Shown here: one piece after another, positions 1 to 11,035 of the stretch
Layout of the letters: each line of letters opens with the position of its first letter
How positions within the stretch are numbered: the stretch's first letter is position 1
NCBI GenBank assembly: GCA_029204225.1
Contig: CM055094.1
Location: 12,191,742 to 12,255,741, forward strand
Reading direction: 5' to 3'
Source of the DNA: Diphasiastrum complanatum
Lineage: Eukaryota; Streptophyta; Lycopodiopsida; Lycopodiales; Lycopodiaceae
DNA length: 64,000 nucleotides
Notes under the pieces: generated by a model
The model's database searches: none
The model's input: only the letters and a program-made list of their open reading frames with translations
What the model was told of the DNA's origin: nothing
Position numbers and translations under genes: made by a program

Positions 1-608
1 GGTTCTTGATAAGAGATAAATACTCTTTATCCATAGCTTCTTTTCAGAGATCTGAATCAGGCTGACTGAGTGCCTCTTCGACAGTCGTCGGCTCATGAAC
101 AAGGTAGGCTGCAGACTCGTCAATATACCGGTTAGCTGGTCTGCTTGCTTTTCCACATATATCTGTATGAACAACATCTAACAGACCTTTTGCTGCATGC
201 CTATGACTCGATCTAAAAGGAATCCTAGTTTGCTTTCCAAAGATGCAGCTATGACAGACAGGGAGATCGACCTTACCAGAAGGATAGTCGAGATCAAGAA
301 CCATGGATTGTCTGGACATGTTCAAAACAGATGCATAATTCAAGTGTCCTAAGCGATGATGCCATAGTAATGCTTTATTGACAAGAACAGAGGTTTTCAA
401 AGCTTGACTAGAATCAGAATAACAATGTGCCAATCTATACAGGTAACCTTGCCTCTTGCCGAGTGCAAGGATCTTATTATTCCTATCAATAATTTTGCAT
501 TGATCAGATTCGGATTCTACCTTATGACCTAAATCTGTAATTCTACTTACTGATAACAGATTTGTAGAGAGTTTAGGAACATATAAGACCTTTGATAGTA
601 GTTTGAAT
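1..608 (-). pseudogene. Ty1-copia pol fragment (copy 1, 3' part)
   Basis: This is part of a decayed Ty1-copia polyprotein read on the minus strand. The open stretch 433-44 carries the GAG-pre-integrase/integrase zinc region, with HHRLGHLNYAS followed by CHSCIFGK (His-His and Cys-Cys ligands). It matches the complete copy at 29371-29832 almost residue for residue. Just after the start of the integrase core the reading jumps to KASRPANRYIDESAAYL, which in the other copy lies more than 800 bp further on, so the integrase core has been deleted. A TGA follows in frame before the reverse transcriptase start, and the window edge then cuts the copy. The 608/609 boundary is the insertion point of the hAT element next door; the rest of the copy resumes at 3718. 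Non-functional. Confidence 0.85.
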
Positions 609-887
609 CGAAGTTGCAGGCCACGATCCGGAACGCGTTCCGGGAATTTCCATAAGGGTTTCCCGGGTCCCGGAATGTTTTTTTTTTTTTAAATTTTTTT
701 TTTTTTTACGCCAATATGGGTATGAAATGGAAGGTTTTTTCAAGGGCAGTTCATTTATCAAGTGTGCCATCAATTTTAGGACCATTGTCGTCCATTAACT
801 TATTTTTCACTATTATATCATTTTCTACACTTACCAGTATTGTGTGAAATGAAATCATGTGCAAAGCAAAGCATTGAGAGCATATTG

Positions 888-890
<3 letters not shown>

Positions 891-921
<31 letters not shown>
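891..921. repeat. (CT)n microsatellite
   Basis: About 15 CT units inside hAT-1. No LINE 3' hairpin lies next to it, so it is not read as a LINE tail. Confidence 0.9.
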
Positions 922-923
<2 letters not shown>

Positions 924-1112
924 AAGTTTGTAGAAATTAGCATATGATAATTACCTACTGAAGTAGACCATGATGGAAAAAAATCATATCGAAACACAAA
1001 CCGACAGGACACAATGTAAAAATGCAAAAACATATAATGTCAGGCTCAAGGCCGAAAAAAAAATAGAGTGACGTTCGATAAATAATGTCTCATGACTCAT
1101 AACAACTAACAA

Positions 1113-3024
1113 CTAACAATCGTCCTCTAACTCAAAGTCTGAGTCATCAGTGTCTGTGGAACTGTCAAACAAGGAATCTGTCGATGACGCTGAGGGTGTC
1201 ATGTGTCGTGGTGAGCCTCTGCCTCTGCGTCCGCCTTTGCCTCTCCCCTGTCCCCTACCTCTCCCATGTCCCCTACCTCTCCCTCTCCCTCTCTCTCTCC
1301 CTCCTGCTCCCTCCTGGCTGGCTCCAATTGCTCCTCCTTTGCTACTCCCTCTAGGTCGCCCTCTCGACTGTGATCTCGTAGCCTGGGAAGGCCCTATAAA
1401 CTCAGAGCCGACCTGGCCCTCAACTGCCTGTGAAACTCCAGTCCTCTCTACAAACAAGGCCCCCCCCCCCCACCCCACCCCCCCCCCTCCCCCCCCTTGA
1501 ATGTCTAGGTCGCCCTCTACGTCTAGGTGTAGGAATGGCTGGCTCCTCCTGTGTCTCGGCATCGGGGTCTACGAATAAGTGCTGCATGTCTCCCCCCCCC
1601 TCATGCTCACCCTCATCCTCTGCCTCTGTATCACCCTCATCCATCCACTCCTCCTCGTACCCATGCCCAAATCCCTCTCCACGCCCCAAAATCTCATCAT
1701 CTCCATCCTCTCCCATCTCCTTACGTCGAGCTGCTCTCCTATGGCGTCATGTAAACTGTGCCTCTGCATCTGCCTACCTATGGAGCTCATGATAGATATC
1801 ATCCTCGATCTCCTCCTCCGTAGGTGGCACCCGAGGATCAGCAGTTGTCGTATGTACCTTGCAGGAGTCAGGGTTCACCTACAAAAACAGACGGGCATGG
1901 TTAGCAAACTTATGCATCTGTCAAATAAGTTCATTTGAAACGCAAGTACATCAAGCAATACCAATAAAGTCACTAACTCACCTCGATCAAGCGGTCACCC
2001 TGCATGCGTGTGCGTCTCAACATGCATCCGTTGGTGGTCATGAATACCAACCGCCTGCACTGCTCAATGGGGAGTCTATTTCTCTTCTTCGTGTGATAGC
2101 TGGCCTGTACACTCCAATTCCGCTCACAGGCGGAAGCCGAACAGTCCTGTGCAAGGACCCTCTCTGCCAGTCGCTGAAGGTCAGGCGTACTGCGGCCATG
2201 AAAGCTCCACCATGTGACAGGTGCCAAGCGTGTGGGCCACCGCATGGATGGGTCTGTGGAAGTAGTCCCACCTCGCCTCCCATAGTGTGAGGAGCTCGTC
2301 CTTCCTGCGCAGGCGACATTGCAAATGGTTAGGCATCTTTGAAAACACGAGAGCAAAGTGAAACAAAAATAGCAAAGTGATAGGAGACTACCTATCCTCC
2401 TGCAAGCCACATCTATGAAGCGCCTCGTCGATGCGGTTTATGAACTCGTATATGAGACCGAGAGTGCACCCCTCTCGGTCTACTAGGCGCAGCACATAGA
2501 ACCTCTACAATCTCACTCGCACGTGTCCAGAAGTGCTCTCCAAAGACTATGGCCTGGAAGAACATTGCCTCTGTCGTGCAATCCCTGAACTCATCAAATG
2601 CCTCACTGGATACCATGCTTTGCAAATGATCTCGCAAGACGCATAGTCGCTCGAGAACGAGGAAAAAGAAGGCGAAGCGAGTGGGTGCTGGCTTCTTCAG
2701 GTCCAGCCGAGAGAATGTACGGAACAATGCCAGCACGCGCCTCTTTCTGGTGACGAACTTCACTATGCGCATGGCTTGAGAGGTGAGCTGCAAGACAAAC
2801 ATTAAACAAAAAACTGCATCTGATATGCGAGGGCAAATGGATATGCCCATCCCCCGCCCAACTGGTCTGGTGAGTCGTAGCAAATGGGCCCTAACCCTGG
2901 TAAGAGAACCAGTAAAGATGCCACCACAATGCAGGCATCTCCATCTCTGCACCAGATCCCTGGTGCGTAGCCACCCCTTTGTCAACTCTACCTCTGACCA
3001 AATGCCTCTACCAAGGACCGGCAT
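1113..3024 (-). pseudogene. hAT transposase, lacking the DUF659 region
   Basis: Read from 3024 downwards. The first segment has a BED-type zinc finger (RWRCLHCGGIFTG then RVRAHL). After a probable intron comes a central hAT helix block (IVKFVTRKRRVLALFR, then TRFAFFFLVLERL) around 2640-2770. At 2233-2010 is the C-terminal dimerisation domain, with CERNWSVQASYHTKKRNRL. The catalytic DUF659 block expected between the BED finger and the helix block is absent; compare 62843-63430, where it is preserved in another element. Downstream segments (1716-1420 and 1562-1113) encode an acidic stretch, two AT-hook-like cores (RRRGRPRHS, SRGRPRGSS), a long Gly-Arg-rich tract and an acidic end. Splicing is not resolved here, so the coordinates are an envelope. 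Likely non-functional transposase. Confidence 0.75.
1460..1496. repeat. Poly-C tract, G-rich on the minus strand
   Basis: An almost uninterrupted C-run that encodes the glycine-rich stretch of the hAT-1 transposase on the minus strand. The transcript-sense strand is G-runs and could form quadruplexes. The tract is also a probable site of sequencing or assembly length error. Confidence 0.85.
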
Positions 3025-3717
3025 TGTGTGAATCTGTCAATATATCAGATCGTGTGACTCAGCCAATATATCAGACCTGCAAAAGAGGAAGCAAACAGTC
3101 ACATGTCAGTATTCTGTTGGTAGCAACAACATTCGGATTGATGCGAATATCAACCCTAAACCCTAAAACGCATGTGATTGGGACATGCCACCGAAAACTT
3201 TCTCTAGAAGCGATAAAAACTGAAACTAACAGCACAAGCATGTTTGAGGGCATGAAGAAACACAGTTTAGCCTAAAATTGCACCTCAATCAGATGATTAT
3301 AAGCTAGTTTGCAAAAAGAGTCAAAAACACACGGAAAAGGGGCATGAGATTTATCTCTTTTGATATAAGCAAAAATGGGAAAAACTAATAGCATGAGCAT
3401 GTCTGTGGGGTTCAATACAGATGATTTGAAACCAAAAACCACTTCATTATGTTGCCTACAACTCATTCTATGAGGTACCAAGGTTTGAACTCAAACCTTA
3501 CCTAAAATCGTTTTGGAGACAAATGCCACCACCTCGTCGCTTCCACCATCTTGATCACGTACGGATCGATGCTCCATGCTGCCCACAATCCACCATCGCC
3601 TCCTCACCTCGCGTTCCGGGACAACGTTTCTGGTCCCGCGGAACGCGAGCGATCCGGAACGTGCGATCCGGATCGAAATCCCTCCGGATTGCGATCCGCT
3701 GCAACTCAGGTTTGAAT

Positions 3718-4498
3718 TGATCATGCTGGAATCGCAATCTTACAGTACCTTCACCTTCAATAGTGTGAGTACTATTGTCACCAAGATGAACAAATTTCTT
3801 CGTGCTGTAAGGCATATAGGAGTTGAAAATCTCACGTTGATTGGTCATGTGTTGAGTTGCTCCAGAATCAAGAAACCATGAATCATCCAAAAATGTCAAG
3901 ACCATAGCGGATAGAAACCGCGCACTCTAAGCTGTCTCCGAGTAACTGAGAATAAGTCTGATAATAAGCAGCTCTGCTGATAAGCAGTAGCGCAATAGCA
4001 ACTCTAAAATAAATCTCTAAAACTGAGCTAGAATGCTCAAGAGAGTTCAAGCTTGAAAGCTTGATAGAGAACTAACTACAATACTTTTTGATTGTGAACG
4101 ATCTGCTTGATAAGAGCGCAGGAAGCGTTGTGTAATAACACTCAACTCCTTCACAATTCACAATGTTGATTCGTTTATGAACATTCTGATAATGAGATGT
4201 ATGAACAGCTGATTTATACTAAATAATTAGGTTGTCAAATGCGATTGCCAGTTGGCTGGTGTCCGCTGGCATTCATCCAGTTCCTTCTCAGAAATTGATT
4301 GTTGATAAGTGGTGAAAATTAGCCGTAAACAGTCTGTCTGCATAAATGAACTAAATCTGTCACTCTGCAGAAATATACTAAAACTGCCACAGGCGACAGT
4401 GTCGCAAAAAAGTGACACTGTCGGCTTTTTGCAAAAAAGGCGACAATGTCATAAAATCTCATTTCCTTAATATTGGGGTAGCTCCACACTTTGGAAAG
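3718..4498 (-). pseudogene. Ty1-copia protease plus partial LTR (copy 1, 5' part)
   Basis: Minus-strand continuation of the copy split by hAT-1. 3905-3720 encodes the aspartic protease segment DSWFLDSGATQHMTN with the DSGA catalytic motif. It is almost identical to the complete copy at 29200-29340, and here it keeps a Glu codon where that copy has TAA. At about 3906 the sequence jumps straight into reverse-complement LTR sequence (cf. 27770 back to about 27180). Gag, the primer site and the first third of the LTR are therefore missing. The LTR part contains the TATAAAT-type box seen in the other copy. It ends abruptly at a LINE scrap. Confidence 0.85.
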
Positions 4499-4633
4499 CA
4501 TCCGGAATCTCAGCCTCTCCATCAAAATCAGTTTTCTCCTGTCCCTTTCTCCGACGGGATAAACACTCCTGTATGCTCAACTGTATCAAGGGGAGGGTGT
4601 CAGCGTCTAGCCTCGCCATACGCAGGTCCTAGC
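4499..4633 (-). mobile_element. LINE C-terminal fragment
   Basis: A 135-bp minus-strand scrap closely matching 54887-55022, the end of ORF2 in LINE B. It is joined directly to the truncated copia LTR with no visible duplication, so it looks like a rearrangement junction. Confidence 0.75.
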
Positions 4634-5458
4634 ATCTTGTAATTTGTAGAGACAAATTGCCCCGAAGTAATAAAGACTTTCCCAGCTTCAAACCCCATAT
4701 AGACTTTGATGATATGAAACTACCAATGACCATTATTCTTTTATTGATATTGTATGAATTTATTGCTTTAATGATTTGAGTAACAGGCATTGATACCTGT
4801 AGAACTAAGAACCATTTATGAACCATGTCTGATGGTATGAGAACTAACCTTTCTTTGAAGGTATGTGCAGGTACTTATGAAAGTGCCTGAAGAACAAGAA
4901 CAAGAATAAGAAATGAAAAACTATATGTAAATAAAAGTCAAGATTAAACCTTGTACCACCTACCACCCACCTACTTTGCCACATGCATTCTATTTGACAC
5001 CTAGAATGGGGCAAGTACTGCATGAAAAGAATCAAGAAGACAGAAACTCCTGCTTGGCATGACGAAGAACTTGACGACAACGAAACACCAGACGCCTACT
5101 TACGGAGAACCAAAAGGTCGCGCATATCAAAAACATGCAACCCAAAACTAGTCACGACCATTAAATCTTAAAGGCCATACTAGTAAAACAAGGGGCGTTT
5201 TTCCTTAATCACACCGATTGTCAGTTAAAATCAAAGGATTGCTATAAATGCAGGTCTAGGAATGCATTGAGAAGCAAGATGAAATAGAATCGTCAATATA
5301 AAAGAGTTGTATCAAGATTTGTTTGACTTGAATACATAAGGTGAACTTTTGCATGACATAAACAAAATAGTAGATGAAATTTGGTATAATTTTGAAAATG
5401 GCTTATCTTAGCCAATACAAGGAATATCTTTATTCCTTATGATTTAATGTAAAAGTTC
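4634..5458. other. No gene recognised
   Basis: AT-rich sequence with short unconvincing reading frames. The gypsy remnant at 10260-10750 appears to continue the sequence to the left of 5458 across the LTR element inserted here, so part of this stretch may be old gypsy DNA. Confidence 0.5.
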
Positions 5459-5903
5459 TGTTAGAAAACCGACTTGATCATACAAGTAACCCAAGACAAG
5501 ATTCCTATTGTTGTTAGACAATAGTCATACACATGAGAGAGAACAACAATGATGAAGAGATGTACTCCAACTATGTCCCATTACAAATGAGGTAGGGCGC
5601 CAGCCTACATATATACTTTCTCTAAACTATGTGTAAGGTAAAAAGCATAAAGCAAATAGCAAAAGACAAAAAACTAATTGCTATAATTACTACCTATATT
5701 GGGTAAACACCCAAGATGAGTTTCTAAGTGATAAAAGCAAATCCTATTCTAGTAGTAGTGCGCCCACCTACATGTATGACTAAAAAACGAATTTACTTTA
5801 AATAGTAATGGCCCCTATAACAGCACGCAGGCATGGCCAAACTAACACTAATTAATCCTAAATGATAACATTAAGGGTACTAATGTAACCATTAACTCTA
5901 ACA
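5459..5903 (-). repeat. 3' LTR of the MsrA-carrying element
   Basis: 445 bp with TG..CA ends. It pairs with 9560-10001 with only scattered substitutions and small indels by eye, so the insertion is fairly recent. Confidence 0.92.
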
Positions 5904-5914
5904 CCCCCCCTTAA
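5904..5914 (-). other. Polypurine tract
   Basis: On the minus strand the sequence next to the 3' LTR reads TTAAGGGGGGG, the usual plus-strand primer of reverse transcription. It fixes the orientation of the element. Confidence 0.75.
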
Positions 5915-7712
5915 TGTTTACATTGTCTTGAACTATGCATAACAAAAGTATGCATGTGTATCTTCCATGAAGCCCATGTAATGAAGATCCTCAATTATGA
6001 TGTAGAACTCATGATCAACTCTGATCTCAATGTCTTCATTACTCGATGTAGAACTTTCTTCGTATGATGATGTAGAATTTCCTTTGAATGTCGATCCTTT
6101 TCATATGAACCTGCTTCATATGACTTCTCAATGTCTTGCTTTAGTCTTCATGTCTCTTTAGTGTATATGTGTGACCACCATGAGTTCAACATATTGACTC
6201 CCCCTGAATCAAATAATGTAGACATGATAACTTTTGCCTTAACCTTGAGAACTTTGCTTGAAGATTGACTCCCTTGGTCTCTTTGAACACCTTTCAAGCT
6301 ACCACAAATGTAAGGATCTCCCCAACATTCATAAAGAAAAAATAATCCTCTTTGATTACAGTACCACCATCATGATAACCATAAGTAGGTAGTAGATCTA
6401 CGAATGTCAACATCAAATCTCATACATCAACACCCACTTTAGAAACTTGTGCTTTATAAGTAGTCGGCTCCACTTTTGTCAATTCCTTAAATTGAACCAA
6501 TTTCAATTCTTCTGGTACTCTCATAAGTTACCACTTGTGATGAACTGGATGGACTTTGGTTGAACTACTCCCCCTGGATGTACACTTCATGTTTGCATTC
6601 CAACCACTCTCTCCAAATAGAATAGTATATCATCCATGAACCAAACCAATATGCAAGTAGAAGAGCATCCCCAATAGAAAGATAAATGTATACAATACTT
6701 CCTCACACAAAGTAACTGATACTCTCCTACAAATACTTTCTTACACAAAGTACTTGTTGACATGATCTTTTCCATGGAATCCTACCTCTATCTCACACAC
6801 AGAGTCACTTGCACCAAACAACTTTCCAACCTAGAAAGCATTTCATCATGATATTTATTCTAACACTTTGTCATATGCAAACTTGGTGTACGTCCATCTT
6901 CAACCATGTTGTTTTTCTTGAAGCTAAACAACAACCTATACTGTCAACAACCTTGGCTCCCAATCTTATAACAGAATCTACCACACGACAGAACATTTAC
7001 TTGGATAGATTCTAGAACTTTTCTCCAACTCAAAATAGAATTGATCTCACTTAGGACCAACACATGAACAATCAACTATGACTTGGATGGTATCTAGGAA
7101 TTACATGACAACCACAACAAGCAATCACTTCGATTACTCATAAGTCTGAAGTGATACTAGTTCAGATAGACAGGAAAGTTTTTACAACATAACCAAGTTA
7201 CTATGACTTGAATAGAAACCAAACCGAGACAACGTAGAATGTCGGCCACACAGCTTGCCACACCTGTCACTTGTAACAATGAACTTATCATTTGCCACCA
7301 TGATAAGAAACTGTGAAAAAAAAAAAACATCCTTTTAAATATCAATTTACCCATGCAACTCCCTCTTATGAGCTTGCACCTTTGTCGATTCCAACCTCGA
7401 CAAAAACTTGTCAATCTTAGAACGTCTGAAGTTAACCTTCCTTCAATATGCTTGTTGGTAGCTGCTTCTGCAGCTTCAGCAACACCATGATCACCGATTG
7501 TCTTCCTTTACCATCTCTTTTGTTTCATGTAGAGTTTCCTTTCCCTGTGAGTTAACCCTTCCATTTTGTGACGAACCTTGTTCTGATTACTCTTGTGAAT
7601 CCCTTCTTCACCTTGCACCTGATTGCAAACAACTCCTAGTCGTATTGCCGATCCTTATTCCTGAGACCTCCTTCAGCATGCATCAAGGTTCTTTCCCTTC
7701 TTAAACCTCAGT

Positions 7713-7796
7713 GATCTGCCACTACAAGACACAGCCATTGCATCCTAGCAATCTGATCTGCCACTACAAGACACAGCCATTGCATCCTAGCAATCT
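7713..7796. repeat. 42-bp tandem duplication
   Basis: Two perfect or near-perfect copies (7713-7754 and 7755-7796) starting GATCTGCCACTACAAG, inside the LTR element. Confidence 0.9.
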
Positions 7797-8049
7797 GTGT
7801 CTTTCCATGCTTCCTTGCATGTAATCATCCTCAACTTGCATGTGATAAACTCCCACTGGTATGTGATTGTTTTACTGTACTTTCACTTGCATGCAAAGAG
7901 CTCCAATTTGGCCTATATTTGGCCCCAAAAGCCCTCCTTTAGCCAAAGTTAGGCCCTTGCAAAGTGGCTTTTTAAAAAACTAGTTCAAAAATGAACTATT
8001 TCTTCTTTCTGAAGAAATCCTGCCCTTCAAACCCAAATTCATCAGTCGG

Positions 8050-8083
8050 GTCCTTTCATGCATTTCAAAATGCATGAAAGGAC
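8050..8083. repeat. Perfect 16-bp-arm hairpin
   Basis: Arms GTCCTTTCATGCATTT and its exact complement, separated by two bases. It lies just outside the end of the captured MsrA homology, inside the LTR element. Confidence 0.9.
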
Positions 8084-8339
8084 ATTTCAGAATGCAAATG
8101 TTAATTGAAGTTGCCTGGCTAAGTGCCCTTCAATTTCCCTTGGGCCCATTCAAAGCCTTTTTCAGCTTCATCCAACAAATTCTTTTGATCCAACGGTGCA
8201 CGTGATCAGAGATCCATGTCATTGATCAATCTTGGACCCCATCGGACGATCCTTGTTGCAACTGTGCACTGATCCGCGGACTCTTCAGAATGCTCCTGCC
8301 AAACTCACTTGAAGGCGTGCGACCAAAATCACAACCATC

Positions 8340-8835
8340 TCCATCTCTTTCTAATGACTCACGTGTAGCTTTCTCCTGTTCAGGTGTGTACTAGTAAATG
8401 CCGGACCTGTACTGTGTTCCAACATCGCCTCCTTGGCGATTAAGTGTAGTTGGATCATGGCGCTCCCAGAAGACATCCAACAGGTTCTCCTAGCCAACCT
8501 GTTTCGGATCAAATTGCACCCAGACGACTTCGGAATGACCAGTATCGCTGTTACAAACATCCCTATATTTAGGATTGTGAATTCTTCCTTGAGAATAGCC
8601 CACCTCCGTTTTTGGTTACCCCAGGCACTCTCTGGAAAGCATTTTGGCTACCCCAGGCACTCTTTGGAAAGCAAGCTCCACACCCCAGAAGCATCCTGCT
8701 CCAAATTGAGCAAATTGCGGACCCTTTGCTACTGCCCTTGAACTATCTGCATCTGTCTGTGCTGTTGTGCAGCTGACAAATCCCAGCCTGCTCAGCCATC
8801 CCCTGGCCTCTTTGGCTTTATCCATCCACAAGACC
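8340..8835 (-). pseudogene. MSRA: Peptide methionine sulfoxide reductase A fragment
   Basis: MsrA reduces methionine-S-sulfoxide in oxidised proteins. Read on the minus strand, this segment gives the plant-type N-terminal part GPQFAQFGAGCFWGVE, including the GCFWG motif with the catalytic Cys (about 8684-8693). After a frameshift it continues with [37 protein letters not shown] and [19 protein letters not shown] 32-bp tandem duplication at 8611-8674 causes the frameshift, and another stop lies within the DPKQVG region. Homology stops near ESLER, so the C-terminal third with the resolving Cys is missing. It appears intronless over the region seen. It sits in sense orientation inside an LTR element, so it reads as captured host sequence rather than a resident gene. 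Confidence 0.9.
8611..8674. repeat. 32-bp tandem duplication in the MsrA fragment
   Basis: Units 8611-8642 and 8643-8674 differ at a few bases. The length is not a multiple of three, so it breaks the MsrA reading frame right after the GVELAFQRVPGV region. Confidence 0.9.
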
Positions 8836-9547
8836 GGTCCGCTCTCGCTGCTCTGCCTTCACAGAAAGAGAAAGGTGATGATGATAAAGATTTATACAGA
8901 GAATTATGGATTTGTCTGCTCAAGAAAGGAGGATCAAAGCTGCGGCTGGTACAAAATCCCAATTGTCTGAGAGATGATGATGCATAGGCAGTGCACACAA
9001 CTGCGCTCCACAGAGCCAACATGCTTCACCTCTTCCGAGCACCTAGACGTTTACATGCTCCAAACCCATCGCTTCTACAGCTTTGTGAATCTGTGCTCGA
9101 TAGCAAATGGTAAACTATTGCTTTTCCAGCAAATAGCCAGCGAAGAACTCTCCTAATCCAGAATTCAGGTCCAGCGAACAGCCTTCAAACACTTTGCAGT
9201 CCAACGAGCTGTCTTAGCCTTCCTCCAACGAACAGTTCCTTGTGAATTTTCAACAATCTGTCCTCTAGCAACCTGAACCTGCAGATAACACAAACTTCCA
9301 AATACAATCTCTTCCTGAGATCTGAGGTAGACTTCGTAGTCTCCTCCACGTAGCTCAGCTCTCCTCCTTATGCACCAGATCTTCTCCCACAAAGCTGCCA
9401 CCGTTGTCATTGAAGATCAAACTTGAAAGCTGGCTAGGGACACCACCTACACCTGTTTTTCTCCTTGAAGATGATGGCCAAATCAATTCCTTGTGAATTG
9501 ATTCCGTTCATTGGAATACCTCCTTGTTTTCTCGAATCTTGAACCTT

Positions 9548-9559
9548 GCTCTGATACCA
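9548..9559 (-). other. Primer binding site
   Basis: Minus-strand TGGTATCAGAGC directly abuts the 5' LTR. This is the usual initiator tRNA-Met complement in plant copia elements. Confidence 0.88.
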
Positions 9560-10001
9560 TGTTAGAAAACCGACTTAATCATACAAGTAACCCAAGACAA
9601 GATTTATTGTTGTTTGACAATAGTCATACACATGAGAGAGAACAACAATGATGAAGAGATGTACTCCAACTATGTCCCATTACAAATGAGGTAGGGCGCC
9701 AGCCTACATATATACTTTCTCTAAACTATGTGTAAGGTAAAAAGCATAAAGCAAATAGCAAAAGACAAAAAGTTAATTGCTATAATTACTACCTATAGTG
9801 GGTAAACACCCAAGATGAGTTTCTAAGTGATAAAAGCAAATCCTATTCTAGTAGTAGTGCGCCCACCTACATGTATGACTAAAAAACGAATTTACTATAA
9901 TAGTAATGGCCCTTATAACAGCACGCAGGCATGGCCAAACTAACACTAATTAATCCTAAATGATAACATTAGGGGTACTAATGTAAACATTAACTCTAAC
10001 A
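9560..10001 (-). repeat. 5' LTR of the MsrA-carrying element
   Basis: 442 bp with TG..CA ends. A TATATAT box on the minus strand at 9708-9714 is a plausible core promoter. Confidence 0.92.
9708..9714 (-). promoter_or_regulatory. Putative LTR TATA box
   Basis: TATATAT on the minus strand within the 5' LTR. Assignment rests on motif and position only. Confidence 0.4.
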
Positions 10002-10259
10002 AGTTCTTCAATGCATAGAAAAAGGGAAAGATTAAGTCTTGTAAAGAAAACACATGTAAAGGAATTTTTTGAAATATGAATGATGTTTTGGATTCAAATT
10101 TAAAGTCTTGTAGGTAAAGAAGATTACTAATCTTGTTATAGAAGCTAAAAGCGAGACCTCAGGATATGGATTTAGATCCATAAAGGAAGATAAAGATTGA
10201 GCTGATCACTCTCGAAAATGATCTAAGAGGTTGGCGCTTTCCTATAAGCAAGTGCTAGA

Positions 10260-10750
10260 GAAGGAAACCACCAGATCCGAGTAGTGTCTGAAGATGTCCA
10301 TTAATACAACCACTAGACCTAACTCTGGCCTATATGAGTTTCTGATGGTTCCCTTTAGTTTTATCAATGCTTCCACCACATTCAACTGAATGATGAACAT
10401 ACAGAAATGCTTTCTACTTTCTTGAAGCTAAAAAGAGGTTTTTCTATTAACCAACCATGTATCGAGATACAAACATTATGAAAAAGCATGATTACTATGC
10501 TAACATACTAAGGATGAACGGGGATTGAAAAAAAAAAAAACTTCCAAGACCACTTCACCCCCATTCCTGAATCCCCAAGGAAACATTTTATTATGGATTT
10601 TGTTTCTAGGCTATCTAAGACCAAGAATGGAAATGAAATAATTTGCACTATCCTAGATAGATTCAATAAGCAAGCTAATTTTATTTCATAGATTAAGAAA
10701 TTTGAGGTAGATCAAGGAACTGAAAAGACTTTTCACCCAAAGTAGATCTT
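10260..10750 (+). pseudogene. Ty3-gypsy pol fragment
   Basis: Decayed plus-strand gypsy polyprotein. Around 10265-10390 the reverse transcriptase reads NHQIRVVSEDVH, then GLYEFLMVPFSFINASTTFN, with stops between. Around 10555-10690 the integrase core reads HFIMDFVSRLSKTKNGNE then CTILDRFNKQANF. The YxDD part between them has been deleted. Stops and frameshifts throughout make it non-functional. The LTR element at 5459-10001 lies immediately upstream and may have split an older gypsy copy. Confidence 0.75.
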
Positions 10751-11035
10751 GTAGGAAATAGAAGCCAAAGGATCCAGGATCTTAATTATTCAATCACACA
10801 AAGCATTCTCAAAAGAAAGAGAGAGATGGCTAGAAACCCTCTTGTAGAAACTTGTGGACAGCCAAGGAGAATAGTCAGTATTGCTTACAAAAGTGTCTCA
10901 TACAAATGGGATGCACACATATATATAGTCCAAGATGACTATCTAACTTCACGACAATTGGCTATCCAACTACTTGGCTATTGGGTATCCAATCCCTAAT
11001 GCGTGAGCTGAAACATAGTCTCTCCAAATCTACCA
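10751..11035. other. Unassigned; possible LTR start
   Basis: It begins TGTAGGAAATAG, directly after a broken integrase HP motif, and resembles the start of the solo LTR at 36419. No partner or target duplication was found, so LTR identity is only suspected. Confidence 0.3.

Larger units (their letters stand above)
609..3709 (-). mobile_element. hAT DNA transposon (hAT-1), 3.1 kb
   Basis: A class II element inserted in the copia copy. The 8-bp sequence GTTTGAAT occurs once in the uninterrupted copia copy but stands here on both sides (601-608 and 3710-3717), which is the size of a hAT target duplication. The ends are imperfect inverted repeats sharing AGTTGCAG a few bases in. Both subterminal regions are rich in degenerate ggaacg/gatccgg motifs, and the left one runs into a poly-T tract at 679-708. 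The transposase is on the minus strand and is damaged, so the element is probably immobile by itself. Removing 609-3717 restores the copia reading, which supports the boundaries strongly. Confidence 0.9.
5459..10001 (-). mobile_element. LTR retrotransposon with captured MsrA fragment
   Basis: A complete 4.5 kb LTR element on the minus strand. Near-identical direct repeats (5459-5903 and 9560-10001) start TGTTAG and end CTAACA. The 5-bp target duplication AGTTC flanks them (5454-5458 and 10002-10006). The primer site (9548-9559) and the G-rich polypurine tract (next to 5903) place the 5' end on the right, so transcription runs on the minus strand. The primer type and size suggest Ty1-copia relatives. 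The 3.65 kb interior has no open gag-pol; only doubtful pol traces such as FMDDILF at about 6640 are seen. It carries a host-derived MsrA segment (8340-8835). It was therefore probably mobilised by proteins of another element. Confidence 0.9.

Noticed and set aside
1150-1938. Plus-strand proline- and serine-rich open frames
   Set aside because: They mirror the Gly-Arg and acidic coding of the minus-strand hAT-1 transposase and have no domain of their own.
6587-6775. Copia RT in the MsrA-carrying element (FMDDILF)
   Set aside because: Only a few residues resemble the YVDD region, and the surrounding frames do not align with copia RT. Left as a doubtful trace.
8792-9022. Transit peptide of the captured MsrA
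   Set aside because: The frame upstream of the MsrA homology looks leader-like but is not in phase and has no match I can support.
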